Under the pieces are notes generated by a model. It was not told where the DNA came from and did not search any database. It saw only the letters and a list, made by a program, of their open reading frames with translations. A stretch of DNA of 64,000 nucleotides from the NCBI GenBank assembly GCA_035610835.1, contig CM069455.1:53052639-53116638 (forward strand). The letters are read 5' to 3'. Source of the stretch: Ophiura sarsii. Taxonomy: Eukaryota; Echinodermata; Ophiuroidea; Amphilepidida; Ophiuridae. Below are positions 48,401-60,400 of the stretch, piece after piece. Numbering within the stretch: position 1 is the first letter of the stretch; each line of letters begins with the position of its first letter. A program made the translations under genes and the position numbers.

Positions 48401-51400
48401 AACTTGTCCGTCTGAGCACAGGGATTCCAAAAATGTATAGTTTGCCTCAAATCTATGTTTAGTTCTGAGTTATAGGCCAAAACGTGAAAAGGTTATATTA
48501 ACCTTCCGAGTATGGGGTCAAAAAATTAACTTACTCCAATTTGAATGGGTAATATCTCAAATTGGTCGGCCAGATATTATGGACAAGGACCAAAACACGG
48601 AATAAAGCTATGTTAAACATACATTTTGCTTTATTCCGTAAATAGCATAAAACTAGTAGGATATCCATTTTGGAGTTAACCTTGTGTTTCCAGCCTCCCC
48701 CCTCCCATCTCGAGTTTGTTTAATTTATTCTTTTTTGCAAATATAATTTCTACGGTGTCAAAATTCTTAAAATTCGTAACTGTAATAGTACAGGACAATA
48801 CATACATATAATCGTACAGGACAATATAATCGGGCCAAAATCTCATACTAGCATAGAGGTAACCCAACCTTTTACTTGGAAACGAATGTACACCTTATCC
48901 TCTTGATCAAGCCATGATACGATATAGGAATGGATGTGGCACCGATACGCTTCCACTTTTCAATGATCTCACCGATAAACATTTACTGACTACTTTGTAT
49001 TAAAACCTGGCGGCCTTACCACTAAATCAATTTGTTTTCTATTTTTGTGACATTTCATTTTCATGTATCTCACCGATTGACATTTGCCGACTACTTTTAT
49101 TTAAACCTGGCGGCTTTTCCACTAAATCAATTTGTTTTCTATTTTTGTAACATTTGATTTTCATTTACCTCACTGATTAACATTTATTTAAACCTGAAGG
49201 CTTTTCCAATATGAATCAATTTGTTGTCTCTTTTTTAACATATGGCTTTTCTACAAGATAATGTCATGAAGAATTTCACTTCAAAAAATTGTTTGAATTT
49301 AAATATCAATAGTGCCTAAAATAACCTTAGAAATTGAATTTAAATGGACTCAAATTAAACTTATCTTACAGAATTTTGACATTTTAAAATTTTTTTGTGA
49401 AAATATGCAAATGTCTGCACACTTAGCATTGCATGCATCTTTCCTACTTGGGAAATAAAGCCCTACTGGGCCCTGCGACACTCCCCCCCCCCCCCCCCCC
49501 CCCCCGCCAAAATAAAAAAATAATCTCAAATCGAGCCGGGTCAGGGCCACTTTACATTCAGGCCGGCGAAATCATTTTAAGCGAGAAAATAACCATGTCA
49601 CATTCCATTAAGATTTCATCCATTAAAAATACTGTTTCTAACACAAATAACAAGCAGTTTCCCAACAATCCAAGTGACTCAAAATGCTACATGTGCAACA
49701 TGGCAAGCGTGAACGGAATCTGATGATGCGTGTTGGAAGTGCGTAAACGCACCATACTGCAGTTGACAAAAATAATTGGTCCAGTCTAGTCTTGAAAAAT
49801 AACTTGCCGGTCAGGCAGCAATTTCACTCACCCCATACTAAGGGTGAATTACCCTTCACTTTTGATTTTCACATTTTCATATTTTCTTAGAGACTGAAAG
49901 ATATTGGACATTTTTCACTGCATCAAACACTTCACTCGCACAATTTTGGGCCATTGTATTGGTTTTTCACCCCCAACAATTTTACCCAGTGAAATTGCTG
50001 GTGCAGGGTAAATCGGGTTTGCCTTAAAATATTCGGGTTGGATGGGGTTCACAGGAATAGACCTTATGGCACATAGGTACAAATCAATTGATTAGAGATT
50101 TGATTGTGAGATAGAAATGCGGGAACATTGATGTTTTATGGGATAGAAAAGGGACACATTTGCCCCCTTTTCTATCCCATAATGCATCAGAACAGGATTA
50201 TCAATTGATTTTTTGGGAAGTCCTGGATCAGGGTGAATAAAATCTTGCCTCACACGGGCAGCAGAAGGCCTACCATCAAGGCGAATTATTTGCACATTCC
50301 ACTTACTTTGGTATTGAGAATTCAGCTGATTTGATTTTACGGAATAGTTCTTGAGGACCCCCTGGGGTCTACCTGTCTATCTTACAGTGGTTCTGATTGG
50401 TGTATTGCAAGATATACTCATTTGAATAGCCAATTACAATGCAGCTTGTAAAATATTTCACTCCAATCTTTATCAAGGATACAATTATTCTAACACGGTC
50501 TTTGATTGGCGCAATAAATGATGTATCTATCTTTCTGACCAATCAGCCGGTAGTTCTCAAGGGGTTAAGGCGAATTATTTGCGCATTCAACTTACTTTGG
50601 TATTGAGAATTCAGCTGATTTGATCTTACGGAATAGTTCTTGAGGTACCGAGTCATAGAATGGAAACTGTCCATACAGCAAAAGAATGTATCTTATATGT
50701 AGTTTTCTAACAGTATACTTCCTTTTTACATGTTCAAAGTTAGCCTTTTTCGCCATAAATCATATAGTGGTAAAAGGCAGTATATTACTTTTATTGTCTT
50801 TACAAGTTGCAACCTTTTCCTAAGTGAGGATTATTGAACCAAATTAACACAATCCATGTTAAAAGGAAGTATATCATCAGGAAAGTACATATAAGATACA
50901 TCCTTCTGCACATTCAACTTACTTTGGTATAGAGAACTCAGCTGATTTGATTTTACGGAATAGTTCTTGAGGTACAGAGTCATAGAATGGAAACTGTCCA
51001 TACAGCATTGTGAAGAGGACTACGCCAAGAGCCCACATATCGCTAGGTTTGCCCTGGTATGGTTTACCTGTAAAGGAAATAAATGAACAGGAGATATTAT
51101 CAAATGTTAGGAATGATTGCAGCAGTGTGACAGTCTATATTATATGTGATGCGATCTGTGAAAACCCGCCACATGGTGGCATTTTTCATATTGGAGATAT
51201 TTATATCATAAGAAAGCTAAAACTGTGCTGATTACAGAACTGTTTCGATCATTTTTCTACGATCACTACAAAAAAAGTTATGAGTGAATGATGATTGTGA
51301 TGTCACCAAAAGCTACAAAACAAGAAATCATGAAAACAGGCCAAAGAAGACACATAATTCAATATAATAACATTATAAGGTTAATAATAAAAGTGACTTA

Positions 51401-54400
51401 AGTAAGTTTGTCAAGGAGAAATTTCTTGAAAGATGATGACACAAAGTACTGGAAACTAATTTTCTTTAAAAAAATCTATAAAAAAAAAGAAGTTTTTTTT
51501 ATTTTTTATTTTTTTTTAGATTTTTATTTTACCTATAATCCCTAGTTTACATTTTGCGACATCCGACGGGTTTTCTCAGATCGCATCACATATACACTGC
51601 ATATAGATTCTTATTAGGCCAAAAAAATTAAATACTTTGTCTCAGCGCCTTTTGGCTAAAAAGCTATGTGCTATGTGATTTTTTTAAATGTTACCAAAAT
51701 AAACTATGGTCTGTCTATGCGCTCTATTTCTTTTTTTCATAAAAATAATAATATAGTCAATAGTTGTGCTTCTTTCTTTTTAATAAAAGTAATCAGATAT
51801 GATCAATGCACATTGTATGCTTGTGTTCTCTTTATCTCTTAACTTCACAAAGTTAGTTAAATGTGTGTTCTCAGTCACCAAAAGAACTAGTTTTGTGTTT
51901 TTTAATCGAAAAAAAAAATTGAAAGAAAAAAAATTGATACAAAAGAAAATTGAAAAAAATTTGCTGCCGCGTGTAGCGCTGCGTGCGAAATCCCATTTTA
52001 AAAGCAATGTGCGCGGGCCGCTAAGACAAAGTATTACATTTTTTTTGGCCTTATCTTCTTAGATATAATGGCGCGGATCATAACTAAAGCCACAAGTTTC
52101 ATTAGGCAAAAAAACCCAAAAAAACCTTGCCCTTTCAGGGCCAGAGTCTGGGTCGGACGGTCGGGAAAAAAAAGAAGAAAAAATAATTTGCAGGGAGATA
52201 CTTCACAAAAACATGTTTTAAAGAAGATTTTTTAATGATTTTTAAACAAGCAGATACTAACTCAAAACACGTTTTCATCTTTCTTTATTGTTGTGTGCTT
52301 CTTTCAAATTTTTTCCCAATTTTTTTTAACTTTTTTTTTTTGAAAAAAAAAAAAAATAGCGACCCTAGATTTCCGAAAATTTGGGTCGGTCGGAAAGGGC
52401 AAGTCACCTTTTTTATTTTGGCCTTATGATGAAAATAATCTATACTAAGGGCATACATAGTCCTTACTAAGCCCTGGATATAGTTCCTCACAGCCAGTGC
52501 TGAAATTTACAAATTTTGCAAAATTGCACCTTACTTTTAAGGTCAAGGTGCAATTCTTTAAAGGTAGATGACCCGATCACATTTTCGTAACACAGAATTA
52601 TTTCAAACATACGGAGATTTTCATATCATATGAAAGCTCGTATTTTTCTCATCATCATACTGAAATTTGACGGCCTAAATCGGTATAATTACGGAGAAAT
52701 CGATGAAATAACGTTGAATTACCGCGAATGGTGGTAACCACCGATATAGTTTGTGTACTACTCAATGGGTACAGTTCACAGCATCTTGTGCGTCTAAAAT
52801 AAGAACCATTAGAGCTATGCAACTCAAACTTTGGAACACGACTTTTTTAAGGATGACCTTTCATGTAGAATAGAAAACTTCAAGTTGAAAATCGGAATGT
52901 GATCGGGTCATCTACCTTTAAGTCAAAGTGCAATTTAAATGTGTTGTGAACATATTAGATTTTATTTCCTGGCACAAAAAGTTGGCAAAGGAAGGCATTT
53001 TATTACTATGTACGTGTTGGATGCAGAATTTGACATACATGACAATGTAGTCAGTACTAGTTTGTTTGTTTTGAAAACAACTGGCTTGGTTTTCATTGCA
53101 TATGAGGGGTAAATATTAATCATGCGGCCCTGGGCTAGGAATGGCAGAAGGCATGATTAATGTCGAACAGAAACAAAGGGGAAAAAAGCCTTTATCCCGC
53201 CTCACTTTTCGAAGACCTGTGCTACGAGAATCGACCTATTTTTTTACAGTGACCTAAGAGCAATAAAAAAATGCACAGGTTTGAATAAATAAACCCCTTT
53301 GAAGTGAATCTCCCCACTTTACATTTGCATTAAATTAGAGTTATTTAGCTGACAAGGTTTATTTTAGTAAGCTGATCATTAGTTGGTATATCTTTTATTT
53401 TTGGGATTCGGAAAGGTGATTAAACTTTGCGCGGGACTCGATTTCCAAGGACTTGCTCTTACCCTTACTCATTTTACCAATTTGTTTTCTAGTAATAGTT
53501 CATTTAGCTCGGAAACTATGAATTAAAGTATGACCCTCTATAGCCCACCTTAACACCTTCCACGCGGCTATAAGTTTTACCTTACATGTATAAGACAGAT
53601 TTTTCAAAAACCTTTCCCAAAATTTAAAGTCTATCTCAAGGATTACTGAACCAATACTAGGCATGTTTGTACTTATTTCAATGCATTTCTCATGGTGATT
53701 CCAAATATCGTAATGAAATTGAATAATTACAACATTTTTGAAACATTTTGTGAAATTTTGGAATGTCGCCTGCAGACGCCTGCCGCATGGAAAGTGTAAA
53801 CTTTAATGTACCAGTATCTTACCTTTAGGACCGCTAGCTCCCAACACATCTGGACTGATATAGGCTGGCTACCTCATTGGTCTTTCAGAAGGTCTTGATC
53901 GCTTACAAGATGTTTGCCAATACAGAAATTGGTAATGGTGATGCCACAACTATGACTTAAATTATGACCCTCTATAGCCCACCTTAACTTCTATTCTATG
54001 TACTAGGTATCTCACCTTTTGGACCGCTAGCTCCCAACACATCTGGACTGATATAGGCAGGGCTACCTCTTTGGTCTTTCAGTAGGTCTTGATCGCTTAC
54101 AAGATGTTTGCCTAGACAGAAATTGGTAATGGTGATGCGACGAGTGCGTTTGTTCAGAACCATGTTACCCAGCTTGAGGTCACGGTGGACAATATTTTTC
54201 TGAGAATAAAAAAATTAATAATGTAATGAAAAAGTAGGAACTTACTAATAGTTCTTAGGCCAAGTGCCAATTATGGCTGATGTAAAATCAAGGAGATGGG
54301 AGTTCTGTTTTTTCACCAATAGAATTAAGCCTTTTAAAGATCTAGTGTTGGTATTTCAGGGCAAATATGTATTTATTACGTGTCTCATCATGCAAAATTA

Positions 54401-57400
54401 TTAGGTACGGCAGTAAAAAGGTACACCAAACACAAAGGGTAAATGTGATTGACTCAGGGGTAGAATTTTGTAACCCACCCAATTTTGAGAATCCATTGAT
54501 TATTGCGAAATTAATGAAAATAATATCAAGAATAAGGCTATAAGATTGCACAACTTCCAAATTCGGAATGTTTGTTGACTAAGGGTCAAATACTAGTTAT
54601 CTAAGGTCCTGTTTTGGACTTAGAAAAGAAGAAAAAAGTAATCCGGAAAAAAAAGGAATAAAAAAAAAAGGTAACCTGGATTCACTCTGTAGTGATTTTA
54701 CGCGAATCGATTCGCGCCGAAATTCTACCCCTGTTATTATTACACGGTTTCAATAATACACACACACAAATTGAATTTGGTTTTGAAAACAAACCTCCCC
54801 AACTACTGCAGTTTGTGCTTTATCAATTGTTTATTCTAGTTAAAATATACAGACTTCCTTTGGGACCTCAATTGGCAATCTATAAATTGCAACAAAACAA
54901 ATAAATGTTAAGTTTTATTCTCAGCGACTGCCCTTAAATCTAAAAAAAATAGGGTCGCAATTGTTTTTTTGTTTTTTTCAGAATTAAGTTTGATCAAAAT
55001 TGTCAAAATATTACTATTTTCTGATTAAAATGAACACATTTGCTCGAATAAATTGTTTTTAAACTACTATCACACTCGAAACATTAGTCAAATTTATATT
55101 TACCAATTTTGCCTTGACATGAACCATGGTCTGTCAGTTATATTTGTCAACAACAAAAAAGAAAATAAAGTGAAAAAAGAAAAATCGACCGACTGACCCG
55201 ACTTCCAAGAATGTTGGCACTTAAAGGTAGATGACCCGATCACATTTTCGTAACACAGAATTATTTCAAACATGTATACGGAGATTTCCACATCATATGA
55301 AAGCTCGTATTTTTCTCATCATCATACTGAAATTTGACGGCCTAAATCGGTATAATAACGGAGAAATCGATGAAATAACGTCGAATTACCGCGAATGGTG
55401 GTAACCACCGATATAGTTTGTGTACTACTCAATGGGCACAGTTCACAGCATCTTGTGCGTCTAAAATAAGAACCATTAGAGCTATGCAACTCAAACTTTG
55501 GAACACGACTTTTTTAAGGATGACCTTTCATGTAGAATAGAAAACTTCAAGTTGAAAATCGGAACATCTACCTTTAAGGTCAACACAACAATTGCTTGGC
55601 CTTATTAGCGTATACAGGGTACAATACAAAACATGTAGTCTTTACCCCCCACCCCCCATTTTTATTAAACAAAACAATAAGACTGAAAAACACAACACAT
55701 TTATCCAAGTGAAGCCCCCAAGGAATATAAACCGCAATATATTGCAGATTACAACTAACGTCTGGGACCGATTTGTTTAATAAATTCAATTTCCCCTCCA
55801 TATAGTGTGTACCCTGGTTCTCTCTAGATTACATGCCAATTCATGTCAAAATAAGTGTCATATTTGATGCAAAACATCCAACATTACAAGAGTTTTATAC
55901 ATCATTATCCTGTGTGCAATTGCAATGTACCATCTATAAGGCTAATGAAAGTGAATTGTTAGTTTCCCGTCGCCCGACCGACTCACATTTTGGTCCCCGC
56001 GTGAATATTTCATTATTTGGTAAATATTTCATTATTTGTTTGTTTAGAATTAATAAGCCAAGTTTGACTACAATTATATCGTATTTCATCAATAAATAAG
56101 TACAAATACGATGTAAATCGAGTACTCGACATACCAACCCGTCCATATGACATTTTTCCCCCTCATTTTTAGCGATTTCGAGGCACTTTTCGAAGCCATA
56201 ATCGTATCATTATGATTTGAACTTCTGAGTTTGTTAAGATGGGTGGTATGCAAGGTCTTAGCCAGCGACCCGTCCACCCGTCTTTTGGACGGGCACTTTC
56301 TAAAGTGGACGGGTGGAAATATCCCCAACCCGTCTTATTGACGGGCAGTTTTTTGGACAAAAATAAATAAATCATTAATTCATTATAAACTTCCAAGGGT
56401 CATGATAAGCACTTTAAATAAATAATACGGCGCGGTACATGTAGGACTATAAAATCTAGTACAAAATTAATGGTAGTCATTATATTAAACGGTCCAGAAT
56501 CCGACTTATATCAATTCTACAAGCATTGAACATCCCGATCAAATATTATGATACTGTTTATGATGTGTTCAGACCTTGGCTGATGAAGAGATGGATATTC
56601 ATGTATTATTATTAACCTTTACCATGCTGGGGAAAAACACTTGTCGTTCTGGTGGTATTCCCTCGGTTTTCTCAAAGTATCCCAAGATTTAGCGGAATTG
56701 TAACTACATTTCGAATTTGTGCATAAAAATCGACCATAAATAGTGCAAGAAAATCTTGAAATGTCATTTTAAATACTTCGATCTATCGTACCAATGCTAA
56801 TTTAGCTCGGGGAATACCTTTCAATCATCATGTAAACAGCATTTGGTTCCCGTATGTTATTTTTCTCATGTTACGTCGTGCTGTAAAATGGGTACCACCA
56901 ATCGCACGTGGTTTCGAAGACGCAAATCATTTCGATGAGGCAATGCAAAATACTGCCGCCGGCGGTAGGTAGACTAAGACTATGCCGCCCTCTACAATTT
57001 TGTCATCAATGTTCCGTACGAAAATATTCAAGATCGACTAGGGGATGTAGACTAAGATGGCCGCGCGTATACGAAAGAAATCATTTCTTCGGTATAAAAA
57101 AATGCCCGGGAAAAAATGTCAAAAACGGCAGACATCAATTGGAATATAATGCAAATAATGAAACCTCTCTACCAGGGATAACTTTCAAAATTAATATATT
57201 TTCATGCAGAGAAGAAAATGGACTCATAAAGTAAGCTTATTACTTTTTAAAAAGTGATATTTATTTAACATTTAACAACAAACATTTTCAATAAAATATC
57301 AGTCAAAAGTGCCCCCCAAATCACACCAAATGGGTTCGCACGTCATTCATTATAAATATTCAGGTTTTTTTCTTTTTGGACGGGCACATTTTAAATCCTA

Positions 57401-60400
57401 GCTAAGACCCTGTGGGTATGGGTGTTGGGTATGTGTGTGTTATGAAAAATCTTCTGAAAAGCATTTATAGAGGAAGACAGTTTTAAAATAAACAAGACTT
57501 TGTATGCAAAAATGGTCTGGAATTCATTTATTTATTGTAGTATAAGGACATATTTATGCCGCTATTCACAATTATACACTCTTGGTTCTATACGCTACAC
57601 GTATTTGGGCACATATTATTAAAAAAATGAATGTTTCAAAAATAATGAATAATGAAATAGTCGCCTACTCACTGACCCCAAAAAATGTGACGGGAAACTA
57701 ACAATTCACTTTCATTAGCCTAATGTATACACTTATTTATTATTTCTATATTTAACTATTTACATTTGATTTGCACCTTTCCCCTCTCTACTTTTCAGGC
57801 AAATTAAACACAATCAAATGTTATCCATCTGTTTAAAGGTCATGTAGCTCTTTTCTCTCTTTTTGAAATTTAATAAATAACTGAGACATTTTATTGCAAA
57901 AAGTACTCATACTCTATCGATCTATCAAAGGTCGGTAGATTTCAAGTGGTTTTGGCAAAAGAATTGTCATATCTTCTCTATTATTAAAAACATGGTGATT
58001 TTCCCCAAAAAATGTTTCAGTTAAAAACAGTGATGTAGCTAGAAAATGTTGAGTGCCGACTAATTTTACTGACGGCACGGAGTAAGTGTAGCGAACCCGA
58101 CCAGCTACACCTGACCAGCGTAGCTACATCCCTGGTTCAAGACTTGTTTCTTTCATATATTCATTTGAATATTTTGTAAATCTAACAAGCAGTGCATCTC
58201 TCTTTTACTCAAGAGAAAGTACATAAATATCAGACAAAACCACAAAAGAGTATATAACAAAATGTGTGTGCAAATTGTTCATGCTCTGTGGAACTCAAAT
58301 ATATTTGTAAGAAGCGGCAATTTCACTCTGTAAAATTAGGCAAACCGAGATGATAGCTCCAAATCTTGCTGGCATCGAGTTGTAGGCTACATTACCAATG
58401 TAATTTTCAACATATTTTACTCTTGAGGAAAATATTATAAGTCATAATTGGAGGAAGGGTATTTGAACCTTCGTAAATTGCTGAATATACATTTGAGAAA
58501 AAAGCTACATGTATACATGTGATATGCAATTATTTTTATCTTTATTAGAAAAAATAGCAATGCTAAATGAGGAAATCCTCTTTGGGTCAACTTTTCCCCC
58601 TTTCTGAGCCAATTTTTCCCCAATTTTTTCGATCTAGCCCCCCCCCCCCCAAAAAAAAATAAAATTCAACATTCAATATAAAACAAATTGAATGCACAAA
58701 TATTTCTAGGTTCATGTGTCCAATGTATTCTCTAGACAAAACCAACAGGAAATGAAGAGTATTTGGCTAGAATTCTTTTATTTGATTGTCTACCACGACA
58801 CCACTTCCTGAAGGTGAAAGCCTTGAAGTCACTTTATTCACATTTATCCATTAACTTCCTGTATATATTTTCATTGTCAGTTCAGAGTTGATTTAAAACT
58901 AACAATAATTATTCTGGCAACATCCTGGACTCAATTGTCAAAATACCACATAGAGAGCCGGATACATTTGTAATTTGGTGAATCCCTGACAACACACATT
59001 AACAACATTTATTACTGATTTTCTGCATGAAAAAAATAAGGTTTGCCAGATTCATTGTAAAACAAAGCGCAATTACTATTTACTTTACGATCTGATGTTA
59101 ACAATATGATACTTCTTTTCTGTTCCACACTGTTCCCAGTGTGTTATTTTTACCATGTTACACTATCGCGTTAATTACGGTTTTTGGTACCACCAATTTA
59201 CTGATCGCAAGTGGAATGACGTAATCACAAATGCTGCGCTGTTGTTGATGAGTGTTTTGAGTGAGAACAAACTTTTGGGCGTGAACAAAAATCAAAACAG
59301 CAGAAATTAAATTGGAATATAATGAAAATTATGAAACCTTCAAAATTAATATGTTGTCACGCAGAGAAGAAAATTGGACTAACACTAAGCTTATTTACTT
59401 TTAAGTTAGAATTCAATGAACGATATTTGGGGTGATTTTTCGGTCATGATCTTTTTTAATTTGTTATAGCGCACGACACGAGTGACAGTTTTTGGTTGCG
59501 TTTACGGTCTCAGATTTTATTTATTTTCTTGATTTGGGTTGCAAATAGCGAAATCACAGGACCTTTTTTCGGGCCTATACATGTACATACAATGTTTACA
59601 GGATTCTAGGAAGCAATGACCTTTTTATGTACATCCTGGTATTCAAACTGCTCAAATATTGGAAGTTATTCATTTGGAAGTCAATAATGAATTGACACAA
59701 AATAATGAATAATGAATAATGAATTCCCACCTGGAAGCCTGATAAAATCTCATTATTTGTATCTAAATTTAAAAACATATGTGACATGTTCTACCGAAAC
59801 CAGACACAATTGGGCAAGATATCAAAATTGAGTTAGTAATTGATTATTAAACTAGAGATCTTCAGCTTCACAGTGATACCTCTCTTTTTTTAATCGGACT
59901 TCCCAAAGCGGAGTTACATCATTATCAAGTTCGTCTTTTACGGTCTTTATGAAAACTCCAAACTGAGATATCGCCCTTTAAAGTTACTAGAACTAGGCTT
60001 TTTACTAGAACTAGGATTTTTTTAAATCACTGAAACTTACATTTAGGATGATTTTTTAATCTGATTCTTTCACAATATTGTTATAAACACTCTGAAGATT
60101 AATTATTTACCAGATAGACAAATTCCCAAACAAATCACCCCCAATTATGTTTTGGGCTATTTCTCATTTTGGAGCTGTGCCCAATTCTGTCTGGTTTTGG
60201 TAGAACACGTCACATATAACATGCATTCATACAATTTGGAGAATTCAATTTCTCAAAAGGAAAATGAACATTGTTTTATTGCAATATTTTCAATGTTTTT
60301 TCATTTAGAAGGCGAAAAAGTGCTGTTTCTTTCTTTTGTAATCTACAAAATTTTCAAATGAGTAACACAGATTGTCTCCTTCCAATTTATCACCGTAATA

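Noticed and set aside
53823..53943. Alternative, mutually exclusive STK40 exon
   Set aside because: It lacks an acceptor and the exon's 5' part and has an in-frame stop and a frameshift, so it is a broken copy.
56908..57234. 108-codon frame on +
   Set aside because: Lies inside a non-autonomous hAT-like element; no transposase motif.
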